Shown: piece after piece, positions 24,518-33,682 of the stretch
Layout: each line of letters begins with the position of its first letter
How positions within the stretch are numbered: the stretch's first letter is position 1
NCBI GenBank assembly: GCA_963752605.1
Contig: CAVVYW010000005.1
Coordinates: 1,550,001-1,614,000 of the forward strand
Source of the DNA: CAVVYW01 sp963752605
GTDB taxonomy: Bacteria; Actinomycetota; Thermoleophilia; Solirubrobacterales; 70-9
DNA length: 64,000 bases
Direction of reading: 5' to 3'
Translations under genes and position numbers: made by a program
The notes under the pieces: model-generated
Seen by the model: the letters and a program-made list of their open reading frames with translations, nothing else
The model's database searches: none
What the model was told of the DNA's origin: nothing

Positions 24518-25744
24518 GTGGAGAGCGGCACCCGCAGAGACCTCGACCAGATCGACGTCACGGACGCCGAGCACTGGGAGGAGGGGGTGCCCCACGAGAT
24601 CTTCAAGGACCTGCGCGCCGAGTGCCCCGTGCACTGGAGCGAGATCAACGAGTACCCGAACGAGGAGGGGTTCTGGTCGGTCACCAAGGCGGACCACGTC
24701 CGCGAGGTGAGCCTCGACTGGGAGACCTATTCGTCCGAGCGCGGCGGCGTCACCGGCCTCACCCATGTGATCCCGCTCGAGCTGACCCGCGCGATGTTCA
24801 TCGCGCAGGACCCCCCGAAGCACGACCGGCTCAAGATGCTCTTCCAGCGCGGCTTCACGCCGAAGCGGATCGCCGAGCACGAGGGCCGCATCAGGGAGAT
24901 CACCGAGCGCGTCCTCGACGGGCTTGGGTCACGCGGGCAATGTGATCTGGTGTCGGAGGTTGCACAGCCCGTCGTCAGCAGGGTGATCGGCAGCTTCATG
25001 GGAATCGCCGAGGAGGACGACGCGACCTGGGCGAGGCTGATGAACGCCGCCCTCGGCCTCGGCGACCCCGACCTCAACCCCGGCGGGATCGACGAGATCC
25101 TCGGGAAGGAGATCCCCGAGATCTTCGAGCGCTGCCGCGAACTGATCGCGGAGCGACGGGAGAACCCGACCGACGACCTGACCAGTGTCCTGGTCCACGC
25201 CGATCTCGACGGTGAGAAGCTCGAGGAGCACGAGATCGTGATGGGCTTCTTCCTGCTCGTCGCGGCCGGCAACGACTCGACCAAGGCGACCTATACCGCC
25301 GGGATGCGCGCGCTGATGGAGCACCCCGAGCAGATGAAGATGCTGGCCGACGACCCGTCGCTGATCCCCGGGGCCGTCGAGGAGTGCCTGCGGATGTACC
25401 CGGCCTTCGCCCACTTCCGCCGCACCGCGATGAAGGACACCAAGATCGCCGGCTGCCCCGTCAAGGACGGCGAGAAGGTGGTCATGTGGTACGTGTCGAG
25501 CAACCGCGACGAGGACAAATACGAGGACCCGGACCGCTTCGACGTCCATAGGAACCCCGAGCACCAGGCCTTCGGCGCCGGCGGCCGGCACTTCTGCCTC
25601 GGCGCGGCCCTGGCCCGGCTCGAGCTGAACGTCCTCTTCGAGGAGACGCTGAAGCGTTTCCCGCGGATGGAGATAGCCGGCGAGCCGACCCTCGTCCAGT
25701 CGGCCTTCCTCAACCAGCTGAAGACGCTGCCCGTCCGCTGGTAG
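24518..25744 (+). CDS. Cytochrome P450
   Basis: 408 aa, soluble bacterial class I type. The heme-thiolate loop is FGAGGRHFCLGAALARLEL with Cys360 as ligand. The ExxR motif of the K-helix is in VEECLRMYP, and the I-helix oxygen motif is AGNDSTK, with Asn where AGxDTT enzymes vary. Sequence style resembles CYP125/142/CYP124-like or linalool-type actinobacterial P450s, but the substrate cannot be inferred. No ferredoxin or ferredoxin reductase gene is adjacent. GTG 24518 is used; the ATG at 24514 is out of frame. Confidence 0.95.
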   Translation: MESGTRRDLDQIDVTDAEHWEEGVPHEIFKDLRAECPVHWSEINEYPNEEGFWSVTKADHVREVSLDWETYSSERGGVTGLTHVIPLELTRAMFIAQDPPKHDRLKMLFQRGFTPKRIAEHEGRIREITERVLDGLGSRGQCDLVSEVAQPVVSRVIGSFMGIAEEDDATWARLMNAALGLGDPDLNPGGIDEILGKEIPEIFERCRELIAERRENPTDDLTSVLVHADLDGEKLEEHEIVMGFFLLVAAGNDSTKATYTAGMRALMEHPEQMKMLADDPSLIPGAVEECLRMYPAFAHFRRTAMKDTKIAGCPVKDGEKVVMWYVSSNRDEDKYEDPDRFDVHRNPEHQAFGAGGRHFCLGAALARLELNVLFEETLKRFPRMEIAGEPTLVQSAFLNQLKTLPVRW

Positions 25745-25774
25745 TCGCGGCCGCGCCGCGTTAGCTTCCACGGC

Positions 25775-26638
25775 GTGCCCCGCCCCCTGCTGGTTGTCGA
25801 CACCCCCTCGCTGCTGTTCCGCGCCTTCTACGCCCTGCCGAAGTCGATCAAGGGGCCGGATGGCAAGCCGGTCAACGCCCTGCTCGGGACGGCGAACATG
25901 CTCCTGCGGGAGCTCGAAAGGCACGACCCCCGCGCGGTCGTGCTCTGCATCGGGCCCGACGCCGCGCCGTACCGGACCGAGCTCTATCCCGCCTACCACG
26001 AGGACCGCGAGGCGGCCTTCCCCGACGAGCTCGGTCCCCAGTGGGCGGACATGCCGGACTTCTTCCGGGCCTTCGGGTGGACGGTGACGGTCGCCGACGA
26101 CCTGGAGGCCGACGACCTGCTCGGCTCCTACGCGCAGCGGGAGAAGAAGGGGGGTGGCCGCACCCTGCTGATGACCGGTGACCGGGACATGTTCCAGTGC
26201 GCCGACGGCTCGACCAAGGTCCTCTACGTCAGCACGGGGAAGCAGGGCGGCGAGGTCGTCGGGCCGGCACAGGTCAAGGAGCGCTACGGGATCGCGCCGA
26301 AGCTGGTTCCGGACTTCATCGCCCTGCGGGGCGATCCCTCGGACGGGCTCCCCGGCGCGAAGGGCGTCGGCGAGAAGGGCGCGGCCGAGCTGCTGCGAAA
26401 GCACGGCTCCCTGGAGAAGGTGCTGAAGGCGGCCTTCCGCGAGCCGCGACCCGGGCTCCGCAAGGCGCTGACGGAGAACCCCGAGGAGCTGCTCGCCTTC
26501 AAGGAGATCGCGACCCTCCGCGAGGCGAAGGTCGGCCGCCCGCGAGACAAGCGCACCGACTACCGCTCAGCGGCGAAGGCCGCCCGCGAGCGGGGGATGA
26601 ACCGGCTCGCCGAGCGGCTGCTGGAGAAGGCCCGCTAG
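25775..26638 (+). CDS. 5'-3' exonuclease (PolA N-terminal/FEN-like), stand-alone
   Basis: 287 aa from GTG 25775. It matches the 5' nuclease domain of DNA polymerase I without polymerase domains: LLVVDTPSLLFRAFYALP, acidic metal ligands in VADDLEADDLLGSYA and LMTGDRDMFQC, and the helix-hairpin-helix DPSDGLPGAKGVGEKGAAELL. Expected to cut flaps or RNA primers. Convergent with the L,D-transpeptidase gene, sharing 4 bp at the stops. Confidence 0.93.
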   Translation: MPRPLLVVDTPSLLFRAFYALPKSIKGPDGKPVNALLGTANMLLRELERHDPRAVVLCIGPDAAPYRTELYPAYHEDREAAFPDELGPQWADMPDFFRAFGWTVTVADDLEADDLLGSYAQREKKGGGRTLLMTGDRDMFQCADGSTKVLYVSTGKQGGEVVGPAQVKERYGIAPKLVPDFIALRGDPSDGLPGAKGVGEKGAAELLRKHGSLEKVLKAAFREPRPGLRKALTENPEELLAFKEIATLREAKVGRPRDKRTDYRSAAKAARERGMNRLAERLLEKAR

Positions 26639-27723
26639 AAGACCCGGACCGCGGTGCCGATCGCCGCGAACTCGTAGACGAACTTCGCCTCGGGCGCCGA
26701 CACCCGGACGCAGCCGTGCGATGCCGGGAACGCGGGCACGTCGGCGTACTCGTGGAAGGCGATGCCCTGGTTGAAGTAGGAGGCGTAGGGCAGCCAGGTG
26801 CTGAAGGGGACCGACCACGACTGGAGCTCCTTGCGGAACACCTGGAAGCTTCCCGCCGGGGTCTCGGTGCCCGGCGCGCCGCTCGAGACGTGGACGGCCC
26901 GCTTGGTCCGCCCTCCCTTGACCAGTAGCGCGACGCCCCGGTCGCGGTAGACCTCGATCCGCTTCGGCGGCCCGCCCGCCTGGGGCTTGGGCCGGGCCGC
27001 GCTGTTGAGGGCCCTCTTCGTCGCGGGGCCGGCGACGCCATCGCGCTCGAGCCCCTCCCAGGCCTGGAACGCGGTCACGGCCTGCTGGGTCCGGTAGCCG
27101 TCGAGCCCGTCGATCGCCGCCTTGGGCAGGTAGCCCAGCTCCCAGAGCCGCTCCTGGACCCGGCGGACCTTCGGGTGCTTCGCCCCGAGCGGCCTCACGA
27201 TGGGCTTCGGGCCCGATGGCGGAGGAGCGTAGTCCTGGCGCTCGAGGTTCGGCGCCACGACCTCACCGTCGGCAAGGACCCTGGCCGAGTCCACCTGCTT
27301 GAACTGGGTCAGCGTGTAGGTCACCTGGCCGAGGCGCGCGTCGAGCTCCTGCTCCTGGTCGCGGGTCCGCTCATCGGGATCCACGGGGACGTCCTCGAGG
27401 AAGCCCCCCGAGACCTCGACCACCGCCTCGCCGTCCTCGACATCGAGCCTCTCCAGTTGGGTTCCGGCGGGGATCTGAGTCTGCGCGCCCTCCTCCGCCT
27501 CATCGGGGGTCGGCCCCTCGATCAGCTTGCTCGCTGTGGCCTCGACGGTCGACCCCGTGGACGCGACGTCGCGCTGGACCGGGTGGAACTGCTCTCCACC
27601 CGTGAAGAACAGCTTCACCGCCGTGGCTGACAGGTCCTCCTCAGGGGCGGGCTCGGAACCGCACCCCGCTGCGAGCAGGGCGAGCGCGACGAGACAGGCG
27701 ATTACCGGTGCGGGGCGGATCAT
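26635..27723 (-). CDS. Lipoprotein with GerMN, peptidoglycan-binding and L,D-transpeptidase domains
   Basis: About 362 aa from ATG 27723. Lipobox LLAAGC. Residues about 35-150 form a GerMN domain (VKLFFTGGEQFHPVQRDV... VTYTLTQFKQVDSARVL). Residues about 175-235 are a PG_binding_1 repeat (VRRVQERLWELGYLP... AVTAFQAWEGLERDGVAGPAT). The C-terminal YkuD domain has the catalytic signature HEYADVPAFPASHGCVRVS. Such enzymes cross-link peptidoglycan with 3-3 bonds. The GerMN fusion is uncommon and may bind a cell-wall partner. Start 27786 is open but lies before the signal sequence. Confidence 0.9.
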   Translation of the reverse strand: MIRPAPVIACLVALALLAAGCGSEPAPEEDLSATAVKLFFTGGEQFHPVQRDVASTGSTVEATASKLIEGPTPDEAEEGAQTQIPAGTQLERLDVEDGEAVVEVSGGFLEDVPVDPDERTRDQEQELDARLGQVTYTLTQFKQVDSARVLADGEVVAPNLERQDYAPPPSGPKPIVRPLGAKHPKVRRVQERLWELGYLPKAAIDGLDGYRTQQAVTAFQAWEGLERDGVAGPATKRALNSAARPKPQAGGPPKRIEVYRDRGVALLVKGGRTKRAVHVSSGAPGTETPAGSFQVFRKELQSWSVPFSTWLPYASYFNQGIAFHEYADVPAFPASHGCVRVSAPEAKFVYEFAAIGTAVRVF

Positions 27724-27816
27724 GCGGCTCGCCAGTCTGACGTTCCCACCGGCAAGCAGGGGCCCAGCCGGAGGGAACTGCGACATTCACTACCTAGTTT
27801 TGGTTGAGTTGTGGCC

Positions 27817-30351
27817 ATGATCCGGGGGTTGCTTGGGGGGCTGACAGCGACTGTGCTCACGCTCGTGTTCGCGAGCAGCGCGGCTGCGTTCGACGCGCGC
27901 GGCAGCGTCGAGCAGGTCTACGCGACCGGGCTGACCCCGGGCGCCGAGGTCTCGCTGCTGGACTCCTCGGGCGGGGTGGTCGAGTCCCGGAACGCCAACG
28001 ATCTCGGCGGGACGCTCTTCCGGAACGTCACCCCGGGTAGCGGCTACCGGGTGCGCTCGGGCGGAGAAACGTCCGGCCCACTCACCGTCCTGACCAAGCA
28101 GTCGGCCCCGCCCTCGACGGACGTCTACAACCAGGAGATCCCGAACGACGGGTACGGCTACCTGGCCACCCGCGACGGCACCAAGCTCGCCTACTCCGTC
28201 CACCCGCCGACGGACGTCAAGAACGCCCTCGGCGGAGCCCAGGCCGAGGAGTTCAACCCGCCGGCGAACCCCGTCCCGGCCCCGACCCTGATCGAGTACG
28301 GGGGCTACGCGTATGCGCGGCCGGAGGGCCCGACGAGCGGAATCTCGGCGCTCGCCAACCTGATGGGCTACACGGTCGTGGACATCCAGATGCGCGGCAC
28401 CGGCTGCTCGGGCGGCGCCTTCGACTTCTTCGAGCCCCTCCAGAACCTCGACGGCTACGACATCGTCGAGACGGTCTCCCGCCAGCCGTGGGTCGCCCAC
28501 AACAAGGTCGGGATGATGGGCATCTCCTACGGCGGCATCAGCCAGCTCTTCACCGGCCAGACCCAACCTCCGAGCCTGGCCGCGATCGCGCCTCTCTCGG
28601 TCATCGATCAGACGCAGACGACCCTCTATCCCGGCGGCATCCTCAACACCGGCTTCGCGTTCAACTGGGCGCAGGAGCGCATGCGCGAGGCCAGGCCGGC
28701 GGATCCCAACAACCCGAACAACGGCGCCCAGCCTTATGCCGCTCAGCGGATCCAGGAGGGCGACACGACCTGCGCCGAGAACCAGACGCTCCATCCCGAG
28801 GCCGCCGACCTCGAGCAGAAGATCCGGGAGAACGACCACTACATCCCGGAGGTGGCCGACCCGGTCTCGCCGATCACCTTCGTGGACAAAATCAACGTCC
28901 CGACCTTCATGGCCTGCCAGTGGACCGACGAGCAGACGGGCGGCCACTGCCCGACGCTCGCCGAGCACATGACCGGCACCGACAAGAAGTGGTTCACCTA
29001 CACCAACGGCACGCACGTGGACTCGCTGTCGCCGGAGATCTTCAGCCGTATGTACGACTTCTTCGAGATCTACGTGGCCCAGGAGAACCCGGCCATCAAG
29101 GCGGCGGCCGTCAGAGCGAGCTTCCCGGCGGCCTTCCAGGGGATCTTCGGGATCGACGGGCCCTTCGGCCAGGGGGAGCCTCCGATCGAGGCGCAGCTAC
29201 CGCGGGACCCGATCCAGGAACACCCCACCTACGAGATGGCCAAGGCGGCGTGGGAGGCCCAGCCCCCGGTCCGGGTGCTGTTCGACAACGGCGCTGGAGA
29301 AAACGCCCCCGGCAGGCAGAACCCCGGCTGGCCGTACCCCGGCTTCGAGCAGTCCTTCGAGCTCGATCAGGGACCGGACTCGCCCGGCCTGATCGAGGGC
29401 ACCGAGGCCCGCGCCTGGTACGTGGGCCCGAACGGCTCGCTCACCGATCAGCCGAGCGGCACCGCGGCGGCGGACAAGTTCACCTGGGACGCCCACGCCC
29501 GGCCCCTGACCAACTTCACCGGCGACACCGGGTCGGGCGACAACGGCCTCTGGACCGCCACCCCTCCCTACAACTGGACCCAGGACCCGCCCGGCAGCGC
29601 CGTGGCGTATGCAACCCCCCCGCTGAGCGAAGACACCGCCGTGGTGGGCGCCGGCCGCGCTGACCTCTGGGTGCGCTCCTCGGCGCCCGACGTGATGCTC
29701 CAGGCCACGATCAGTGAGGTCCGACCGGACGGCAAGGAGACCTTCGTGCAGGGCGGCTGGCTGCGCACCGTCGCGCGCTCGCTCAGCGCGGAGAAGAGCA
29801 CGGAGCTCGAGCCGGTCCAGAGCTTCCTCCTCGAGGACTACTCGGACCTGCCCTCGGGCGAGTACGAGAAGGTCACGATCCCGCTCTATTACGAGGGCCA
29901 CATGTACCGCAAGGACTCCCAGATCCGCGTGCGGATCTCGGCCCCCAACGGCGACCAGCCCATCTGGTCCTTCAGCGAGACCGTGCCCGCGGGACAGGCC
30001 GACGTCGAGATCGGCTACGGCGGCTCGATGGATTCCCGCCTCCTGCTTCCGGTCATACCGGGCGTGAGCGCGCCGACCGAGCTCCCCCCGTGTCCAGGTC
30101 TCCGCGGCGAGCCGTGCCGCGACTACCAGCCCTTCACCAACGCCCCCGGCGTCCCTCCGGTCGAGGACGAGGATCCGGGGCCCGGCCCCGGCCCCGGACC
30201 CGGCGAACAGGGCGGCCAGGCGCCGGCCGGCGGCGGTCAGACGACGGGCAGCGCCCCGGCCCCTGCACCCCGCGCCAAGCCGAAGCGGTGCAAGAAGCCG
30301 AAGCGTGGCGCCGCGGCTGCCAAGAAGCGCTGCAAGCCCAAGAAGCGCTGA
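27817..30351 (+). CDS. Secreted CocE/NonD-family (S15-type) hydrolase with Lys/Cys-rich tail
   Basis: About 844 aa from ATG 27817 (GTG 27811 possible). Signal peptide to about residue 24. The alpha/beta hydrolase core has the nucleophile Ser237 in GISYGG, and an acid/His region with NGTHVDSLSPE. The C-terminal third is the beta-rich PepX_C/X-Pro dipeptidyl-peptidase C-terminal domain. Members cleave esters or Xaa-Pro peptides; the substrate is unknown. A Pro/Gly linker (DPGPGPGPGPGEQ) then leads to a basic tail with two Cys 13 residues apart (RCKKPKRG...KKRCKPKKR), like tails elsewhere in this window. Confidence 0.87.
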   Translation: MIRGLLGGLTATVLTLVFASSAAAFDARGSVEQVYATGLTPGAEVSLLDSSGGVVESRNANDLGGTLFRNVTPGSGYRVRSGGETSGPLTVLTKQSAPPSTDVYNQEIPNDGYGYLATRDGTKLAYSVHPPTDVKNALGGAQAEEFNPPANPVPAPTLIEYGGYAYARPEGPTSGISALANLMGYTVVDIQMRGTGCSGGAFDFFEPLQNLDGYDIVETVSRQPWVAHNKVGMMGISYGGISQLFTGQTQPPSLAAIAPLSVIDQTQTTLYPGGILNTGFAFNWAQERMREARPADPNNPNNGAQPYAAQRIQEGDTTCAENQTLHPEAADLEQKIRENDHYIPEVADPVSPITFVDKINVPTFMACQWTDEQTGGHCPTLAEHMTGTDKKWFTYTNGTHVDSLSPEIFSRMYDFFEIYVAQENPAIKAAAVRASFPAAFQGIFGIDGPFGQGEPPIEAQLPRDPIQEHPTYEMAKAAWEAQPPVRVLFDNGAGENAPGRQNPGWPYPGFEQSFELDQGPDSPGLIEGTEARAWYVGPNGSLTDQPSGTAAADKFTWDAHARPLTNFTGDTGSGDNGLWTATPPYNWTQDPPGSAVAYATPPLSEDTAVVGAGRADLWVRSSAPDVMLQATISEVRPDGKETFVQGGWLRTVARSLSAEKSTELEPVQSFLLEDYSDLPSGEYEKVTIPLYYEGHMYRKDSQIRVRISAPNGDQPIWSFSETVPAGQADVEIGYGGSMDSRLLLPVIPGVSAPTELPPCPGLRGEPCRDYQPFTNAPGVPPVEDEDPGPGPGPGPGEQGGQAPAGGGQTTGSAPAPAPRAKPKRCKKPKRGAAAAKKRCKPKKR

Positions 30352-30379
30352 GGTCCCGGCGAACTAGCGCCGGGGCGGT

Positions 30380-32128
30380 TTAGACCGGCAGCTTGTTCGC
30401 CTTCTTCTTGCAGTTCGCGCGCGCCTTGCCCTTCTTCTTCTTGCACTTCTTCAGGGCTGCGGCTCGCTGGCCGGTGGGCCCGGGGGGCGTGGGCACCGTG
30501 GCCGGTGTCGTGCTGCCGCCCGCCGGCGGAGGCGGAGGCGGCACCGGCGTCACCGTGATCGTGATCGTCTCGCTGTCGTTGAAGGTGCCGTCGGTCACCG
30601 CGAGGCCCACGTTCGGGTGACTCCCGACCTGCGCGGCGCTCGGAGTCCATGAGAACACCCCGCTCGGGTCGACACTGGCCCCCGCGGGAAGCATGGACCC
30701 AGAGAAGGTGAGCGTGTCGAACGAATCGGGATCGGTAGCCGCGATGGCGAAGGAGAGGGTCTGCCCGGCCTGGACGGTCTTGTCACCGACCGGGTTCAGT
30801 GCGGGCGGCTGCTTCTCGTAGGCGCCGATATCGCAGATGCCAGCCACGCCGCCGCGCGCCTGGCCGCGCTGGTCCGTCGCCAGGCAGGCGGGCGCAATAC
30901 CGCCCGGGGCAAGCGGATTCCCGGCGTTGATGGCCGGGCTGCCCGTCAGCAGGCGATGGGTTTCGGTCGGACCGCCGTTGTTGGCGAGCCCGGCCAGCCC
31001 CGGATCGGGCACCGAGACCTGGTCCCCGGTCCCGTTCAGGGCGCACTGGTTGGTGGGCGATTCGAGGTTGTAGCCCTGGCTCGACTGGCCGACGCTGCAG
31101 TTCTGCCCGGTCGTCGCAGTGCCGTTCGCGATGATCGTGTTCCTCACCGTGTACGCCGTGGCCGCGATGTTCCCACCAGTGCCGGTACCCGCGGCGAGGT
31201 TGTTGACGATCGTGGAGTTGGAGATGGTGCTCGTGGCGCCCCCGCTGAAGATGCCTCCTCCACTCCCGTTGACGCCGACGCCGCCGGCGGTGTTGCCGCT
31301 GATCGTGCTGTTCTGGATCGTGATCACCACGCCCATGGCAGCGGAGGCGCTGATGCCGCCTCCGCTGCCGGCGATCCCCGGGCCGCCGGCGGAGTTGCCG
31401 TCGACCGTGCTGCGGGTCAGGGTGACGTCGTCGAGGGTGTCGATGCCGCCGCCGAACCCGCCGCCCGACGCCATCGTGTTGGCGCTGTTGTCGCTGACCG
31501 TGGAGTCGGTCAGGGTGACGATGCCGCCGGGGTTCCAGATCCCGCCGCCGGCCGCCGTACCACTCGTCAAGGAGACCTGATTGCCGGTTACCGCGGAATT
31601 GGTCAGCGCCAGGGTGCCGCCTGCGACCCGGATTCCGCCGCCCCCGTCGACCCCTGCGCCGACGTTCGTGGCGATCCTGCCGTCGGTGATCGTCAGCCGA
31701 TCCATGGTCACGATTCCGGTCGTGATCTCGAAGACGCGCTCGATCATGTTCGCGTCGATGGTGGCGCCGGCGCCCAGCCCATTGATGTTGACGCTTCCGT
31801 TGATATCGAGGTCACCGGTCGCCGCGGCGCTCTCCGCCGTGCCGGCGGTCGACAGCGTGTAGGTCCCAGCCGGGATGTTCACGTCATCGGTGCCCGGGCT
31901 CCCGTTGGCACTCTGGATCGCGGCTCGCACGGTGCAGATGCCTCCGCCGACGTCGCAGACGCCGTCCGCGGGTGTGGGATCGGCGGCGTCATTCGCATTC
32001 GACCCGGGGGTGACGTTGAACGGAGCAGCCATCGCTCCCGGCGCCAGCCACAGGCTGATAGCCATCGCTCCGACGATTGCCGTGAAAGTTGCCGCCTGCC
32101 GCGGCGTCCGGTTCAGCTGCCCGTGCAT
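30380..32128 (-). CDS. Secreted beta-helix protein, CSLREL-like N-terminus, Ig-like domain and KLPV-type tail
   Basis: 582 aa from ATG 32128. Signal peptide about residues 14-35. Residues about 40-85 resemble the CSLREL/CSLREA motif (DGVCDVGGGICTVRAAIQ). Residues about 85-420 are a parallel beta-helix with repeated NSTISGNTAGG and DSTVSDNSAN turns, ending in the choice-of-anchor-Q-like segment LLTGSPAINAGNP...DQRGQAR...CDIGAYE. Residues about 438-530 are a putative Ig (He_PIG-type) domain (PVGDKTVQAGQTLSFAIAA). The tail GQRAAALKKC...NKLPV is shared with two other genes. The gene is convergent with the CocE gene, and no direct-repeat box lies upstream. Confidence 0.86.
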   Translation of the reverse strand: MHGQLNRTPRQAATFTAIVGAMAISLWLAPGAMAAPFNVTPGSNANDAADPTPADGVCDVGGGICTVRAAIQSANGSPGTDDVNIPAGTYTLSTAGTAESAAATGDLDINGSVNINGLGAGATIDANMIERVFEITTGIVTMDRLTITDGRIATNVGAGVDGGGGIRVAGGTLALTNSAVTGNQVSLTSGTAAGGGIWNPGGIVTLTDSTVSDNSANTMASGGGFGGGIDTLDDVTLTRSTVDGNSAGGPGIAGSGGGISASAAMGVVITIQNSTISGNTAGGVGVNGSGGGIFSGGATSTISNSTIVNNLAAGTGTGGNIAATAYTVRNTIIANGTATTGQNCSVGQSSQGYNLESPTNQCALNGTGDQVSVPDPGLAGLANNGGPTETHRLLTGSPAINAGNPLAPGGIAPACLATDQRGQARGGVAGICDIGAYEKQPPALNPVGDKTVQAGQTLSFAIAATDPDSFDTLTFSGSMLPAGASVDPSGVFSWTPSAAQVGSHPNVGLAVTDGTFNDSETITITVTPVPPPPPPAGGSTTPATVPTPPGPTGQRAAALKKCKKKKGKARANCKKKANKLPV

Positions 32129-32237
32129 TCCTGCATCCTCCCTGTAGTCCTGGCCAATTTAGAAACGACCGGCTGACGATCCCTAGTCGCGCTGCCGATC
32201 AGCCGAGAAGCCTAGCCGAATTCGCGGCGTCCCTGGA

Positions 32238-32269
32238 AGCGCGCCCGACTGGACTCGAACCAGTGACCT
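32238..32269. repeat. Diverged 3' fragment of tRNA-Arg
   Basis: Thirty-two bp match the 3' end of the tRNA-Arg gene at 35094-35169 with two differences, which form an A-T to T-A swap in the T-stem, so pairing is kept. No 5' half is present, so this is not a tRNA gene. It precedes the first intact SnoaL-like gene. Confidence 0.7.
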
Positions 32270-32381
32270 AGAGGCTTGGTCTCAGGCCCTTATCTGCGCT
32301 GATCCAGACGACGAAGTGCCAGGACTCCTGGGAGCCGTGGCGCTGGCGGCCCGTAGGCCAGGGCGCGATACTGCGCGGGCG

Positions 32382-32804
32382 ATGTCGCAGGAGAACGTGG
32401 AGATCGCGCGCGGCGTATTCGACAACTTCCAGGCTGGGATGGAGCGAAGTGACCCCGGCGCCTGGGTCGATTCGGCAGCCGTCGCTGACGATTTCGAATG
32501 GATAATCGCCCCTCCGGGCCTCGACGGAAGGTCGGTCTGGCACGGCCGCGAGGGTTTTGTCGAGTTCCTGCGCACCTGGACCGAGCAGTTCGAGGACTGG
32601 TCCATTCGGGTCGAGCGATGGATCGACGCGGGAGATGACCGAGTGGTCGCGCTCACGCACCAGTCCGCCGCTGGGATAGGGAGCGGCGTGCCGGTCGAGA
32701 TGAAACTCGGCCTGGTCTATGAGCTTGAAAATGGACGCGTGGTTCAGGTGAGGAACTACTTCAGCCACGCCGAGGCCCTCGAAGCCGCCGGGCTGTCGGA
32801 GTAG
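32382..32804 (+). CDS. SnoaL-like (NTF2-fold) protein
   Basis: 140 aa from ATG 32382 (MSQENVEIARG). Small cone-shaped NTF2-fold proteins of this type include polyketide cyclases, isomerases and many orphans. Seen here: N-terminal helix, SVWHGREGFVEFLRTW, WIDAGDDRVVALTH, and the sheet end LVYELENGRVVQVRNYF then AEALEAAGLSE. Catalytic residues cannot be assigned. It shares its start region and its last ten residues with the gene at 33091, and also the 110-bp leader, so the two arose by duplication. Confidence 0.85.
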   Translation: MSQENVEIARGVFDNFQAGMERSDPGAWVDSAAVADDFEWIIAPPGLDGRSVWHGREGFVEFLRTWTEQFEDWSIRVERWIDAGDDRVVALTHQSAAGIGSGVPVEMKLGLVYELENGRVVQVRNYFSHAEALEAAGLSE

Positions 32805-32808
32805 CGCC

Positions 32809-32854
32809 AGCGCGCCCGACAGGACTCGAACCTGTGACCTTCGGTTTCGTAGAC
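32809..32854. repeat. 46-bp perfect copy of the 3' part of tRNA-Arg (att-like)
   Basis: Identical by eye to 35094-35139, which covers the tRNA-Arg 3' end through the T-arm and variable loop to the anticodon. Orientation is the same as the intact tRNA, 2285 bp away. This is the arrangement left by integration into a tRNA 3' end. No integrase gene survives between. Confidence 0.8.
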
Positions 32855-32982
32855 GCGCCCGGCTCTCCGGTGGAGTCCGGTTGAGTCGGACTTTTGGCCG
32901 CTAAGAGCTGATTTCCGACATAACGGCCGCGATCGAGTCCAGTGGAGTCCTGTGGCTTGGGTTACCACTCCGTTCCCACTTA

Positions 32983-33090
32983 GAGACTTGGCCTCAGGCC
33001 TTATCGGAGCTGACCAACACGACGAAGTGCCAGGACTCCTGGAAGCCCTGGCAGTGGCGGCAAGAAGGCCAGGGCGAGATACTGCGGGCC
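32983..33090. repeat. Duplicated leader of SnoaL-like genes (other copy 32271-32381)
   Basis: About 110 bp before each of the two SnoaL-like starts align with clear similarity, including a 25-bp identical core around 33018-33043 and the same start context. Similarity in the leader beyond coding sequence supports duplication as a unit. Between 32855 and 32982 I see no gene; the minus strand has only a 25-codon remnant (KWERSGNPSH...). Confidence 0.65.
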
Positions 33091-33480
33091 ATGTCGCAGG
33101 AGAACGTCGCCGTCGTGCTCCGATCCATTCAGGCCTACGAGCATGACGAGGAGGCCTTTCTCAGCACGTTGGATCCGGACGTCGAGTGGTATCCGATCGG
33201 GGAGGGGCATTCCCTCTCCCGGGGTCATGAGGCCGCCATCCGTGTCCGGAGGAGCTGGCTGGAGAACTGGGAGGGCCATCAGGTGGATGTCGAGGAGATG
33301 AAGGACCGCGCGGATAGTGTGGTGGCCTGCTTGCACCCCACCGGCCGGGGCAAGATGAGCGGAGTGGAGGTCGACCTGCGTATCTATATGCACTTCAAGC
33401 TGCGCGGCGGCAAGATCGTCTATCTCTACGAGTACGCGGACCGCGCCGAGGCCCTCGAAGCCGCCGGGCTTTCGGAGTAA
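33091..33480 (+). CDS. SnoaL-like (NTF2-fold) protein
   Basis: 129 aa from ATG 33091 (MSQENVAVVLRSIQAYEHDEEAF). Layout as in the family: helix, FLSTLDPDVEWYPIGEG, a long helix VRRSWLENWEGHQVDVEEM, then sheet strands KLRGGKIVYLYEYADRAEAL. It ends AEALEAAGLSE, the same as the gene at 32382. Function unknown. It lies just inside the segment bounded by the tRNA-Arg repeats at 32809 and 35094. Confidence 0.85.
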   Translation: MSQENVAVVLRSIQAYEHDEEAFLSTLDPDVEWYPIGEGHSLSRGHEAAIRVRRSWLENWEGHQVDVEEMKDRADSVVACLHPTGRGKMSGVEVDLRIYMHFKLRGGKIVYLYEYADRAEALEAAGLSE

Positions 33481-33682
33481 CTGCGCGGTCACGCCGCGGA
33501 CCTCGATCACCGGCAGAGCGAGTCCCTCCCGTTTATCTGTGAATGGGTGGAAGCCGGTGGCTCTGGCGACCCATATGCCAGAGGCAAAGTAACCTTGAGG
33601 CGATTCGCACACAGTCTCGGCGTTGCGTTGTTCGGGGCTGCTGGACGATAGGGGGATCGGGAACCAAACTGGGGAAGAATGA

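Noticed and set aside
32238..32313. A complete second tRNA at 32238
   Set aside because: Only the T-arm and 3' acceptor are present; no matching 5' acceptor, D-arm or anticodon stem was found.
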